DNA of 64,000 nt. It comes from Pseudomonas helvetica (GTDB lineage: Bacteria > Pseudomonadota > Gammaproteobacteria > Pseudomonadales > Pseudomonadaceae). Within the stretch, counting starts at the first letter, position 1; each line of letters begins with the position of its first letter. Of the stretch, positions 1 through 8,588 are shown piece by piece. The DNA lies in contig NZ_CP150917.1 in the NCBI RefSeq assembly GCF_039908645.1, positions 6,335,001-6,399,000 of the forward strand, written 5' to 3'. The notes under the pieces were generated by a model. That model saw only the letters and a list, made by a program, of their open reading frames with translations. It did not search any database and was not told the DNA's origin. The position numbers were made by a program, and so were the translations under genes.

Positions 1-2
1 AG

Positions 3-107
3 GGTTCAGCTGATCGTACGCCGAATCTTCACTACGCCAACAATTGGCAATTGATCGAACCGGAGAAAGCGATTTGCAATCGACAGCAAATAAAGCTGCG
101 TGGATAA
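3..107 (+). other. possible 3' end of a CDS cut by the window edge
   Basis: Frame 3 stays open from the left edge for 34 codons and stops at TAA 105-107. The peptide ends in NRQQIKLRG. I do not recognise it, and an open stretch this short can occur by chance. The stop lies between the arms of the inverted repeat at 87-120, which would fit the end of a gene, but nothing else supports it. Confidence 0.25.
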
Positions 108-120
108 ACAGCTTTATTTG
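87..120. terminator. 12-bp perfect inverted repeat, possible terminator
   Basis: CAAATAAAGCTG (87-98) and CAGCTTTATTTG (109-120) form a perfect 12-bp stem with a 10-nt loop. The A/T-rich outer half of the stem gives A-rich and T-rich flanks on each strand, as in some bidirectional terminators, but no separate T-run follows. It lies between the possible left-edge coding end and the end of the minus-strand gene at 148, so termination for either side is an inference. Confidence 0.4.
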
Positions 121-147
121 AATAGAACTACCTCTTCTGCTGAGTGG

Positions 148-453
148 TTATCCCTTCGCGGGCTCGCCTGGAGCTGACTCCGTCGGCCCGCAATTGCGAC
201 TTAGCTTCCACCCCAACGCATCCAGTGCGTCACAACCGTCCTGAATCAACAAATGCGCGGCATTGGCGAAGTGCTCCAGGTCGTAGCCTTCGGCATCCTT
301 CACGCTCAGGCAGCTCACGCTGTTAAGCAGATTTCGACCGATCTTGAGACGGTGAATGGCGGTTTCGAAAAGATCACAGGCGTCGGCGTCGAGGTTGATG
401 AACAGCGTAGGGTCGAGACTGAGGTTGCTTTGGAGGGGGGAAAAGTTGGGCAT
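148..453 (-). CDS. small hypothetical protein of a type common in fluorescent pseudomonads
   Basis: 101 residues, no signal peptide or membrane segment, mainly acidic and probably helical in the middle (FETAIHRLKIGRNLL). It resembles the many short lineage-specific Pseudomonas proteins often annotated as DUF3077 or DUF6124, but I cannot assign a family with certainty. The ATG at 453 is preceded by GGAG about 8 bases upstream, which supports both the gene and its start. No neighbour is co-directional. The function is unknown. Confidence 0.6.
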   Translation of the reverse strand: MPNFSPLQSNLSLDPTLFINLDADACDLFETAIHRLKIGRNLLNSVSCLSVKDAEGYDLEHFANAAHLLIQDGCDALDALGWKLSRNCGPTESAPGEPAKG

Positions 454-875
454 GATCTAACTCCGGTAGTTTGCAAGGAATGGCTCCTGGTGTTTGACCG
501 GCTAAGATCAGTCACGGCCTGAGCGGTGACACAAGGACTATAGGCGAGCAAAAAGCGATGCAAAACCCGGTTTCCGCATCTCGGAGTCGTCCTACGCGAA
601 TGAGAGAAATGACCTTTTGAAACAGGTTAGCTATGAGGTCGCCCTCGCGGGCAGCCCCAATGCCGGCAAGTTACGCCGTTACGCGAACCGTAGCAGCTGG
701 CGAAGCCTGCGTTCGGCTGTGAAGCAGTCGCAAATAGGCGATATGCAGTGTTCCTGAAAGGATGAAGTTTGGCATTTTGCGAGCGCTACGCACTCGAACG
801 CAGCCTCGCAAGCTCGACAGCTGCTACGGGGAATATATTGAAGCCGAAGCTCCTTAACTTACCGGAGGGTCGCCT
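454..875. other. non-coding stretch with an inverted REP-like pair
   Basis: About 420 bases without a convincing gene. The right part holds an inverted pair of REP-family palindromes (689-719 and 795-829), described separately. The promoter of the 148-453 gene should lie just above 453, but no clear -35/-10 pair stands out. Confidence 0.6.
689..829. repeat. inverted REP pair (BIME-like), GTAGCAGCTGGCG family
   Basis: The left unit at 689-719 starts CGTAGCAGCTGGCGAAGCC. The right unit at 795-829 is its diverged reverse complement and ends CAGCTGCTACGG. The same core recurs as a better-conserved pair at 18213-18342 and as a single half at 36980-36994. REP pairs of this sort are scattered between genes in fluorescent Pseudomonas genomes. 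Confidence 0.75.
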
Positions 876-1166
876 CTAGTCTCGATTGATAAAACGACGA
901 ACCTTCACAACCCCCATTCGAAACCCAAACGGTCTGAACACTGCATTCAACGACTTCAGCGTCTGGTTCCCTTCCCCGTGCTCGATATGCACCAGCGTGC
1001 GCACCGAAATTTTGCACATCTTCGCAAACTGACTCTGATGCAACCCCGTAACCTCAACCCGCAAACGTCGGACCGCCTCACCAATCTCCAAGGTGCCGTC
1101 AGCCAATCCTTCCTGAATGCTTTCGAGTAGAGCCCCTCGCTCAAGTACCGACATTCCCATGTTCAT
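876..1166 (-). CDS. XRE-family HTH regulator, HipB-like orphan
   Basis: 96 residues from the ATG at 1166, which has GGAG just upstream; ATGs at 1160 and 1154 are alternatives. The HTH spans roughly residues 35-70 (LHQSQFAKMCKISVRTLVHI, then EHGEGNQTL), followed by a tail like that of HipB antitoxin-type repressors (LKSLNAVFRPFGFRMGVV). The open frame extends up to 1325, but that extension reads through the operator region and has no ribosome site. No hipA-like kinase or other toxin lies beside it, so it is an orphan here. Mirror-image 16-bp sites 33 and 77 bases upstream suggest autoregulation. Confidence 0.8.
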   Translation of the reverse strand: MNMGMSVLERGALLESIQEGLADGTLEIGEAVRRLRVEVTGLHQSQFAKMCKISVRTLVHIEHGEGNQTLKSLNAVFRPFGFRMGVVKVRRFINRD

Positions 1167-1198
1167 CGACTCCGAACAAATCCAACCCACCCTCCGAC

Positions 1199-1258
1199 TA
1201 TGCAATTTAATGCAGATATTGAGACTAAACACAGATAAAACATGCATTAAATTGCATA
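1199..1258. promoter_or_regulatory. mirror-image operator pair upstream of the HipB-like gene
   Basis: TATGCAATTTAATGCA (1199-1214) and its exact reverse complement TGCATTAAATTGCATA (1243-1258) are separated by 28 bases. Each half is also a partial palindrome with TGCA at both ends. The spacing puts the two centres about four helical turns apart, suited to cooperative binding of two repressor dimers. The position directly upstream of an XRE regulator suggests it binds here. Confidence 0.7.
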
Positions 1259-1358
1259 TCAAAGCGTTTTTCAGTGCGAAAGAGCGGTGGCAGACGAGTT
1301 TCCGAGCCTTCGCCAATCGACACATCCGAGAACGTCGTAAGGAAAAACGTCAGCATAG

Positions 1359-1383
1359 GGAGGCCAATAGTCATATGGCCTCC
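1359..1383. repeat. 8-bp inverted repeat in the autotransporter leader region
   Basis: GGAGGCCA (1359-1366) and TGGCCTCC (1376-1383) can form a hairpin with a 9-nt loop, about 120 bases before the autotransporter start. There is no T-run after it. It could be a weak terminator, an operator or part of a leader; the sequence does not decide. Confidence 0.4.
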
Positions 1384-1505
1384 TGGACGTGCCCTTTGCT
1401 ACAACCGAAGCTCCAGCGCCTTGCACAAGAGCAAGAAATACCCGGCATCGGGGCATGTGCCCGCCCTTTTAAAGTTCGACCTCCCCAAGGAAGAGGTCGC
1501 ACTCA

Positions 1506-3701
1506 ATGCCCATTTTGCACGCTCATCGTCCACACCATCTCGCCCTGGCAATCGCGCTCGCACTAAGCGGTGTCGACATTGCGATTGCCCAGCAGCTTTC
1601 CATCAATGCCGAACCCCATCAGATCGAGACGCCAGTCGACCCGTTCGCACGGCTTCAAGCATTCATCAAGGCGACCGATACCACCCCAACCAAGATCACC
1701 AAGGCTTACAAAAAAGGTCCCGACGGTATCGCCCTGCAGCTGGACGACGCCAATGATCTGGTGATCGTACTCAACCGCGGAAGCTTCAACGGGGTGGTTG
1801 ACGGAGGTGGTGGTCAAAACGTATTGCAGCTCGACGCCAAGAACGGCGGCACATTGGATGAGAGCCGCAACTTTACCGTGCTGCATGCCAAACAGGGCGA
1901 TTGGATACTGACCGGTTCCAAGGATTTCAAGGAAAGTACGCTGGTCGATAAAGGCTCCACGCTAACCAACAATGGAGGTGTTGCAGGCGGTGCAGAAACC
2001 CGAGGCACGCTCATCAACAACGGCTGGATCGGTGGCAGCGCAAACGTCCTCCACGGTGGCCATCTGAGCAACATGGGCGACATCAAAGGCCATGTGGTCG
2101 TTGGCGAAGGCGCAACATTCAGCGGCAAAGGCAACGTCGGTAGTCTGAATGTGCATGGCGGCTTCGTGGTCGACCGTTCGCAGGGCGCAGCGCAGATCAA
2201 CGGTGATTTGAAACTGTTCGAAAGTGCCGAGTTGTCCTATGAGATCAACGCCGACGGTAGCGCCGAAACCATCATAGTCGACGGTACCGCAATACTCGAA
2301 AACGCGAGCCTGACAGTCAACGCGATGGACGGCGAATACCCGCTCACACAACGCTACACAGTGCTTGAAGCGAATAAGGTCGAAGGTGAGTTTGGTAAAG
2401 TCAGCAGCAACCTCGCCTATATGACGCCAACCTTGGCCTACACCGACACCCACGTGGGCCTGATCTATGCCCGCAACGACGTGCCACTGGAAACCTTTGC
2501 CACGACCGAGAACAGTCGGGCACTCGCCAATAGCCTCGAACCCGAGCAACAGAGCGCCCCGGTTGCCGCAGCGCCACACGATGAATCCCCGCCCACTCCA
2601 GCAACCGCCGATATCGCGCCAGCGCTTCTGCCAAGCCCACCGGATGAACATCAACCAGCACTTACTCCTGTGATGAATACCGCCATCAATGCCCTGCTCA
2701 CCAGCAACACCGCAACGGCCGCCATAGCGCTGGAGCAACTGGCCGGCGTCAGCAACGCCAATCTCGCCAGTGCCACTTTGAGCAGTGTCCGGCCGGTCAG
2801 CGCGAGCATGCTTTCGACCCTGCGCGAGTTGAGCAACGATGCGAGCCTGCAAGATTTCTCGGCAACCGGTCACGATACCAACGGCAGGGTCTGGGTCCAG
2901 GCCCTGGGCAACTCCGCAACCCATGATGACAAACTGGACGACAGCGCCCTTCGGCAACGCACTCACGGCATCGTGGTGGGGGCCGACTGGTCACTCGATA
3001 ATGAATGGCGCGCGGGCTTACTCGGTGGCAAATCACAGACTCGCCTGGACGGGGTGCTGCTGGACGGCGATCTCGACAGCTGGCACCTCGGGGCCTATGC
3101 GCTGCGTCAAAGCGGCCCGCTGACCTTGCGACTGGGGGCGACTTACAGCAGTCATGACGGAACCACCAAACGCAATATTGCCTTCGCTCGTTACAGCGAC
3201 CAGCTCAAAGGCAGCTACGACGCCAGCAGCCAGCAGGTTTTCGCCGAAGTCGGTTACAACCTGAGCAGTGGCGCCCTGCAGGCCGAGCCTTTCGCAAGCC
3301 TGGGGTATGAACATTATCAACGCGACAGCTACCGGGAAAAAGGTGGAGATGCTGCGTTGAAAGTCGACAAGCAAACCCTACGCAACTTCAACAGCATCTT
3401 TGGCCTGCGCCTGGCACACCGCAGCGACCTGGAAAACGGCATGCGCCTGACCCCGCGTATGAGCGCTGGCTGGAAGCACACCTATGGCGATGTCAGCAGC
3501 CATGTACGTCAGACTTTTTTGGCGGGTAGCGAGACGTTCAACGTCGAAGGTATTCCACTGGATCGCAACAGCCTGACACTGGAAGCGGGGTTGGACTTGA
3601 GGGTCTCGAAGCATCACGCTCTGAGCGTTGCCTACAACGGTGAGATGAGCAGCAACAGCCACGAAAGCGGCGTGATGGGTCAGTGGCGGATGAGTTTTTG
3701 A
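1506..3701 (+). CDS. classical autotransporter with N-terminal signal peptide and C-terminal beta-barrel
   Basis: 731 residues. A signal peptide covers about residues 1-29 (hydrophobic LALAIALALSGVDIAIA before AQQ). The passenger, about 30-330, is rich in Gly/Asn/Val turns (NNGGVAGGAETRGTL, GGSANVLHGGHL) as expected of a beta-helix. A Pro/Ala linker (about 345-400) leads to the autotransporter barrel at about 455-731, which ends in the typical terminal Phe (QWRMSF). It should be secreted by the type V route and stay at the surface or be released. GGAAGAGG about 8 bases before ATG 1506 fixes the start. No protease triad or adhesin motif was recognised, so the passenger's role is unknown. It is transcribed alone. 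Confidence 0.9.
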   Translation: MPILHAHRPHHLALAIALALSGVDIAIAQQLSINAEPHQIETPVDPFARLQAFIKATDTTPTKITKAYKKGPDGIALQLDDANDLVIVLNRGSFNGVVDGGGGQNVLQLDAKNGGTLDESRNFTVLHAKQGDWILTGSKDFKESTLVDKGSTLTNNGGVAGGAETRGTLINNGWIGGSANVLHGGHLSNMGDIKGHVVVGEGATFSGKGNVGSLNVHGGFVVDRSQGAAQINGDLKLFESAELSYEINADGSAETIIVDGTAILENASLTVNAMDGEYPLTQRYTVLEANKVEGEFGKVSSNLAYMTPTLAYTDTHVGLIYARNDVPLETFATTENSRALANSLEPEQQSAPVAAAPHDESPPTPATADIAPALLPSPPDEHQPALTPVMNTAINALLTSNTATAAIALEQLAGVSNANLASATLSSVRPVSASMLSTLRELSNDASLQDFSATGHDTNGRVWVQALGNSATHDDKLDDSALRQRTHGIVVGADWSLDNEWRAGLLGGKSQTRLDGVLLDGDLDSWHLGAYALRQSGPLTLRLGATYSSHDGTTKRNIAFARYSDQLKGSYDASSQQVFAEVGYNLSSGALQAEPFASLGYEHYQRDSYREKGGDAALKVDKQTLRNFNSIFGLRLAHRSDLENGMRLTPRMSAGWKHTYGDVSSHVRQTFLAGSETFNVEGIPLDRNSLTLEAGLDLRVSKHHALSVAYNGEMSSNSHESGVMGQWRMSF

Positions 3702-3836
3702 TAAGGACTGGATGGACAAACACCTGTCACTTCTGACAGTAGACGACCTTATAACCTGCAGCCTAGCCTATTTCCCTGAAGCAGGTGTCGACTACTTGCT
3801 CTGATTTCAGTTCTCCATCGTTAAGGAGTTTCCGTG

Positions 3837-4124
3837 ATGAACAACGAGACATCATTAGTAAGTCTGCCTGCAACAGCAAAAGCGGGTGATTTCATCTCAC
3901 TAACGCATGAAAAAGTCCAGAGTATGACTGGAGTTTATTCAATCCAATTTGTACCTCTAGCGGGAGGAGCGGTACACGTAGCAAACATCTGCCGTCAGTC
4001 TGAAAGCTATGCGTGGTTCACAGTCCCTTATGTACAGCCAGGCGAGTACAACATAAAAGGCACATACCCGGCGCAAAGCCCGATAAAAGATCCGCTAATC
4101 GGAACACTGAGGATCGTTGTCTAG
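3837..4124 (+). CDS. small orphan protein, possible beta-sandwich
   Basis: 95 residues from ATG 3837, with TAAGGAG about 9 bases upstream; a GTG at 3834 is an alternative start. There is no signal peptide or membrane segment. The pattern of short alternating hydrophobic stretches and the ending GTLRIVV suggest beta strands. I recognise no family. The gene is visibly richer in A/T than its neighbours, which points to recent acquisition. It lies between the autotransporter and the convergent pyc operon and shows no partner. A similar-sized orphan with comparable composition sits at 10255. Confidence 0.65.
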   Translation: MNNETSLVSLPATAKAGDFISLTHEKVQSMTGVYSIQFVPLAGGAVHVANICRQSESYAWFTVPYVQPGEYNIKGTYPAQSPIKDPLIGTLRIVV

Positions 4125-4148
4125 CAGTTCCTTGCACATGGACAAAAA

Positions 4149-4173
4149 AAGGGGGGCACATGCCCCCCCGAGG
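4149..4173 (-). terminator. rho-independent terminator of the pyc operon
   Basis: Read on the minus strand, a GGGGGG/CCCCCC stem with the short loop GCATGTGC is followed by a run of seven T. It begins about 30 bases after the oadA stop codon and separates it from the convergent small gene. On the plus strand no T-run follows, so it mainly serves the minus strand. Confidence 0.8.
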
Positions 4174-4200
4174 TAAAGCGTTGCAGTCGAGGCTGTTAAA

Positions 4201-6009
4201 TCAGCCTTCGATCTCGATCAGTATTTCGCCCGGATTGACCCGGTCGCCCTTGGCCACGTGGATGGCGGTGACTTTGCCGGCGATGGCCGCTTGTACTTCG
4301 GTTTCCATCTTCATCGCTTCGGTGATCAGCACTGCCTGGCCGGCTTTCACGGTGTCGCCTTCCTTGACCAGCACATCGACGATGTTGCCTGGCATGGTGG
4401 TGCTGACGTGGCCCGGTGCGCTGGCTTGCTTGCGCTTGCTGCTACCACCGCTGACGAACTCGTTGAGTGGCTCGAACACCACTTCTTCCGGCATGCCGTC
4501 GATGGACAGGTAGAAGTGACGCTTGCCTTCGGACTTGACGCCCACACCGGTGATGTCGACGCGATAGGTTTCACCGTGAACGTCAATGACGAACTCCGTC
4601 GGCACACCTTCGCCGCCCGCCGAGGTCACACCGCCTGCTTCCGGAATCGGCAACAACACTTCCGGAGTCAGGGTGCCGGCTTCGCGTTCTTCAAGGAACT
4701 TGCGCCCGATGTCCGGGAACATCGCATAGGTCAGTACGTCTTCTTCAGACTTGGCCAACGCACCGATTTCGCCGCGCAGCTTGGTCATTTCCGGCTTGAT
4801 CAAATCCGCCGGGCGGACATCGATGACTTCTTCGCTGCCGATCGCCTGACGGCGCAGCTGCTCGTTAACAACACCCGGCGCTTTGCCGTAACCGCCTTGC
4901 AGGTAGAGCTTCACTTCGTTGGTGATGGTCTTGTAGCGCTCACCGGCCAACACGTTGAAGAACGCCTGAGTACCGACGATCTGCGACGTCGGGGTCACCA
5001 GCGGAGGAAAGCCGAGGTCTTCGCGAACCCGCGGGATTTCGGCCAATACTTCGCTCATGCGGTTCAGCGCGCCCTGCTCTTTCAACTGGTTGGCCAGGTT
5101 GGAAATCATCCCGCCCGGCACCTGGTTGACTTGCACGCGGGTGTCGACGGCGGTGAATTCACTTTCGAACTGGTGGTACTTCTTGCGCACGGCGTAGAAG
5201 TACAAACCGATTTCCTGCAGCAGCTCCAGACTCAGGCCGGTGTCGAACTCGCTGCCCTTAAGGGCGGCAACCATCGACTCGGTGCCCGGGTGGCTGGTGC
5301 CCCAGGCGAAACTGGAGATCGCGGTGTCGATATTGTCGGCACCATTTTCGATGCCCTTGAGTTGGCACATCGCGGCCAGGCCGGCGGTATCGTGAGAGTG
5401 GATGAACACGGGCAGCGATTGCTCGCTTTTCAGTGCTTTGACCAATTCGCCAGTGGCGTACGGGGTCAGCAGGCCGGCCATGTCCTTGATCGCCACGGAG
5501 TCGCAACCCATGGCTTCCATTTGCCTGGCTTGCTCCACGAACGCCTCGATCGTGTGCACCGGGCTGGTGGTGTAGGCGATGGTGCCCTGGGCGTGTTTGC
5601 CGGCCGCTTTTACCGCTTCGATGGCCACCCGCAGGTTACGCACGTCGTTCATCGCATCGAAGATGCGGAACACGTCAATGCCATTCACGGCCGCCTTGGC
5701 GACGAAGGCTTTGACCACGTCGTCGCTGTAGTGGCGATAGCCCAACAGGTTCTGACCGCGCAGGAGCATTTGCAGACGCGTGTTAGGCAGCGCCGCACGC
5801 AGTTTGCGCAGACGCTCCCACGGGTCTTCTTTGAGGAAGCGTACGCAGGCATCGAAGGTCGCGCCGCCCCAGACTTCCAGCGACCAGTAGCCGACTTTGT
5901 CGAGCTTGTCGCAGATCGGCAGCATGTCGTCAGTGCGCATGCGAGTCGCGAGCAGCGATTGGTGAGCGTCGCGCAGGATTGTGTCGGTTACGTGGATTTT
6001 TTTAGTCAT
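4201..6009 (-). CDS. oadA: pyruvate carboxylase subunit B (oxaloacetate decarboxylase alpha-type), biotin carrier
   Basis: 602 residues. The N-terminal carboxyltransferase barrel starts at TDTILRDAHQSLLATRM and is followed by a PYC/OADA domain. The C-terminal biotinyl domain carries AMKMETE, with the biotinylated lysine at about residue 567. With the next gene it forms the two-subunit Pseudomonas pyruvate carboxylase (pycB, PA5435-like), making oxaloacetate from pyruvate and bicarbonate. In other bacteria homologous proteins are decarboxylases, hence the name; no membrane subunits (oadB, oadG) occur here. ATG 6009 is chosen because GAGGAA lies 8 bases upstream and overlaps the accC stop region; a start at 6024 would lack a ribosome site. 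It is co-transcribed with the carboxylase subunit. Confidence 0.93.
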   Translation of the reverse strand: MTKKIHVTDTILRDAHQSLLATRMRTDDMLPICDKLDKVGYWSLEVWGGATFDACVRFLKEDPWERLRKLRAALPNTRLQMLLRGQNLLGYRHYSDDVVKAFVAKAAVNGIDVFRIFDAMNDVRNLRVAIEAVKAAGKHAQGTIAYTTSPVHTIEAFVEQARQMEAMGCDSVAIKDMAGLLTPYATGELVKALKSEQSLPVFIHSHDTAGLAAMCQLKGIENGADNIDTAISSFAWGTSHPGTESMVAALKGSEFDTGLSLELLQEIGLYFYAVRKKYHQFESEFTAVDTRVQVNQVPGGMISNLANQLKEQGALNRMSEVLAEIPRVREDLGFPPLVTPTSQIVGTQAFFNVLAGERYKTITNEVKLYLQGGYGKAPGVVNEQLRRQAIGSEEVIDVRPADLIKPEMTKLRGEIGALAKSEEDVLTYAMFPDIGRKFLEEREAGTLTPEVLLPIPEAGGVTSAGGEGVPTEFVIDVHGETYRVDITGVGVKSEGKRHFYLSIDGMPEEVVFEPLNEFVSGGSSKRKQASAPGHVSTTMPGNIVDVLVKEGDTVKAGQAVLITEAMKMETEVQAAIAGKVTAIHVAKGDRVNPGEILIEIEG

Positions 6010-6020
6010 TGGAATATTCC

Positions 6021-7436
6021 TCACAGGCCTGCGTGGGCGGCAATGGCGGCGGCGATGGCCAGGGCCAGCTCTTCGGGTTTGCGCTTGATCGAGTAGTTGG
6101 TCAGCTCAGGGTGGCTTTCAACGAAGCTGGTGTTGAACTGACCGCTACGGAATTCCGGATTACGCAGGATTTCCTGGTAATAGGCGGCAGTGGTCTTGAC
6201 CCCTTGCAGACGCATGTCGTCGAGGGCGCGCAAGCCACGGTCCATCGCCTCTTCCCAAGTCAACGCCCAGACCACCAGTTTCAGGCACATCGAATCGTAG
6301 AACGGTGGAATGGTGTAACCGGTGTAGATCGCCGTGTCGGTACGGACGCCGGGACCGCCGGGTGCGTAGTAACGGGTGATCTTGCCGAAGCTCGGCAGGA
6401 AGTTGTTTTTCGGGTCTTCGGCGTTGATCCGGAATTGCAGCGCAAAACCGCGGTGCTGGATGTCTTCCTGCTTCACCGACAGCGGCAGGCCGGAGGCAAT
6501 GCGGATCTGCTCACGGACGATGTCGATACCGGTGATTTCTTCGGTGATGGTGTGTTCCACCTGCACCCGAGTATTCATCTCCATGAAGTACACCTCGCCC
6601 TCGGCGAGCAGGAACTCCACGGTGCCGGCGTTCTCGTAACCCACGGCCTTGGCCGCACGCACCGACAAGTCGCCAATGTAGGCGCGCTGCTCTGGTGTCA
6701 GTTGCGGGCTCGGGGCGATCTCGATCAGCTTCTGGTTACGACGCTGGATCGAGCAGTCACGCTCGAACAGGTGCACCACGTTGCCAAAACTGTCGCCAAG
6801 GATCTGCGCTTCGATGTGCTTGGGATTGACGATGCATTTTTCGAGGAAGACTTCCGCTGAACCAAAGGCCTTGGTCGCTTCGGAAATCACCCGCGGGAAA
6901 GCTTGTTCCAGCTCATCGCGGCTGTTGCAGCGACGAATCCCGCGACCGCCACCACCGGAGGTGGCCTTGAGCATCACCGGGTAACCGATGCGATCACCTT
7001 CGGCCAGAGCTTCGGCGATGTCGGCGACGTTGCCTTCAGTGCCCGGAGTGACCGGTACGCCAGCCTTGATCATGCTACGGCGGGCTTCGGTCTTGTCGCC
7101 CATGCGGCGAATGACTTCTGCCGACGGACCAATGAATTTGATACCGCGCTCGGCGCAGATATCGGCCAGCTCGGCGTTTTCCGAAAGAAAGCCGTAACCT
7201 GGGTGCAACGCGTCGCAACCGGTTTCCACCGCGAGGTTCACCAGCTTGCGCGGGTTCAGGTAACCGGCCAGTGGCTCGGCACCAATGCTGTGGGCTTCAT
7301 CGGCACGTTTGACATGCAACGCATGGCGATCGGCGTCGGAATAGATCGCGACCGAACGAATGCCCATCTCGGCGCAGGCACGTACGATTCGTACGGCAAT
7401 CTCACCACGGTTGGCAATCAGGATCTTTTTTATCAC
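6021..7436 (-). CDS. pycA: pyruvate carboxylase subunit A (biotin carboxylase)
   Basis: 471 residues, the usual length for AccC-type biotin carboxylases. The N-terminal biotin carboxylase fold (KKILIANRGEIAVRIVRAC) is followed by an ATP-grasp domain with the glycine loop KATSGGGGRGIRR and the catalytic segment EMNTRVQVEHTITEE. It carboxylates biotin on the subunit encoded next, using ATP and bicarbonate. The pairing with oadA and a divergent LysR gene matches PA5436, so a role in anaplerosis is more likely than in fatty acid synthesis, although the sequence itself is AccC-like. It is the first gene of the operon; the stop lies 11 bases before the next start. Confidence 0.92.
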   Translation of the reverse strand: MIKKILIANRGEIAVRIVRACAEMGIRSVAIYSDADRHALHVKRADEAHSIGAEPLAGYLNPRKLVNLAVETGCDALHPGYGFLSENAELADICAERGIKFIGPSAEVIRRMGDKTEARRSMIKAGVPVTPGTEGNVADIAEALAEGDRIGYPVMLKATSGGGGRGIRRCNSRDELEQAFPRVISEATKAFGSAEVFLEKCIVNPKHIEAQILGDSFGNVVHLFERDCSIQRRNQKLIEIAPSPQLTPEQRAYIGDLSVRAAKAVGYENAGTVEFLLAEGEVYFMEMNTRVQVEHTITEEITGIDIVREQIRIASGLPLSVKQEDIQHRGFALQFRINAEDPKNNFLPSFGKITRYYAPGGPGVRTDTAIYTGYTIPPFYDSMCLKLVVWALTWEEAMDRGLRALDDMRLQGVKTTAAYYQEILRNPEFRSGQFNTSFVESHPELTNYSIKRKPEELALAIAAAIAAHAGL

Positions 7437-7572
7437 TTGGAGGTTCCCTTGAGCCGGTTGCTACCCACGACCTTGGACTGGGTCGGCGCGTGACTAAATG
7501 TTTCAAGCCAGTCGCACAGTCACACTAGCCCGCTCAAGGGATTAACAAAAATCAATAATAATTGGGTCAGGC

Positions 7573-7588
7573 ATAAGTAAAGACTTAT
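7573..7588. promoter_or_regulatory. LysR-type operator between pycA and pycR
   Basis: ATAAGT-AAAG-ACTTAT is a perfect 6-bp inverted repeat containing the T-N11-A pattern typical of LysR-type regulators. It lies 38 bases before the LysR start codon and about 140 bases before pycA, the usual place for autoregulation plus divergent activation. Confidence 0.7.
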
Positions 7589-7625
7589 AGTTGAAGAGCC
7601 AACCCGCGACCAGAGCGTTTAAATA

Positions 7626-8588
7626 ATGCGTAAGTCCTTGATGCGTATGACATTACGCCAGCTTCAGATCTTCAACGAAGTCTGCGATTTGCGTTCCTAC
7701 AGCCGTGCAGCTGACGAAATGTCGCTCACACAACCGGCCGTCAGCCTACAGATTCGTCAGCTTGAAGAGCTGATTGGTCAGCCTTTGTTCGATTACGTCG
7801 GCAAAAAGCTCTACATGACCGAAGCGGCTGAAGCGTTACAGCGCGCCAGCCGGGACATTTTCGGGCGCCTGGAAAACCTCGATATGCAGCTCTCGGACAT
7901 GCAAGGTTCATTGCAAGGTCAGCTGAAACTGGCTGTGGAGTCCAGCGCCAAGTACTTCGTACCGCACTTGTTTGCCGCCTTCAAGCGCCAGCACCCGGAA
8001 GTGAACCTGCAACTGACGGTGGTCAACCGTGGACAGGTCATCCGACGGCTGTCCGACAACCGTGATGACCTGGTGATCATGTCCATGGTGCCGCAGGATA
8101 TGGGCCTGGAGTTTTTGCCCTTCCTCAACAACCCGATCGTTGCCGTGGCGCCACCGGATCATCCGCTGTGCCACATGGGGCCCTTGCGCTTGCAGGATCT
8201 TGAGCCCTACACATTGCTGCTGCGCGAGCCCGGTTCCGGGACACGGCTGGCGTGCGAGGAGTATTTCAAAGAAAAGCGCGTGCACTTCAACCAGACCCAG
8301 GAAGTCTCGTCGGCCGAAGCCCAGCGCGAATGCGTAGTGGCGGGTCTGGGCGTGGCTTTGTTGACGCGCCACGCCCTGAACCTGGAGTTGGCGACCGGCG
8401 GACTCAAAGAGCTGCCGGTCGAAGAGCTGCCGTTGTACCGCAGCTGGTGCCTGGTGCAGGCCAAAGCCAAACGCCTGTCACCGGTAGCGCATGCGTTCCT
8501 GGGGTTTATCCGCAGTGAACGGGCGCAGATCAGCGCGCTGGTTGAGCGTTTCGACGCGAAGCTGCCGGTTTTGCCTGCCAGTAATTGA
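7626..8588 (+). CDS. pycR: LysR-type regulator PycR of pyruvate carboxylase
   Basis: 320 residues. The winged HTH is N-terminal (TLRQLQIFNEVCDLRSYSRA, then TQPAVSLQIRQLEELIG), and the periplasmic-binding-type effector domain starts near residue 100. It is divergent from pycA, as PA5437 (PycR) is in P. aeruginosa, and a perfect palindrome lies between them. The start at 7626 has only a weak ribosome site; ATG 7641 is an alternative but is no better supported. In P. aeruginosa this regulator affects lipid metabolism and virulence as well as pyc; here only its control of the divergent operon is inferred. Confidence 0.88.
   Translation: MRKSLMRMTLRQLQIFNEVCDLRSYSRAADEMSLTQPAVSLQIRQLEELIGQPLFDYVGKKLYMTEAAEALQRASRDIFGRLENLDMQLSDMQGSLQGQLKLAVESSAKYFVPHLFAAFKRQHPEVNLQLTVVNRGQVIRRLSDNRDDLVIMSMVPQDMGLEFLPFLNNPIVAVAPPDHPLCHMGPLRLQDLEPYTLLLREPGSGTRLACEEYFKEKRVHFNQTQEVSSAEAQRECVVAGLGVALLTRHALNLELATGGLKELPVEELPLYRSWCLVQAKAKRLSPVAHAFLGFIRSERAQISALVERFDAKLPVLPASN

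Noticed and set aside
4258..6096. 612-codon open frame on the plus strand
   Set aside because: It is entirely antisense to oadA, whose domains are clear; the peptide is rich in His, Arg and Gly as expected for a shadow of high-GC codons.
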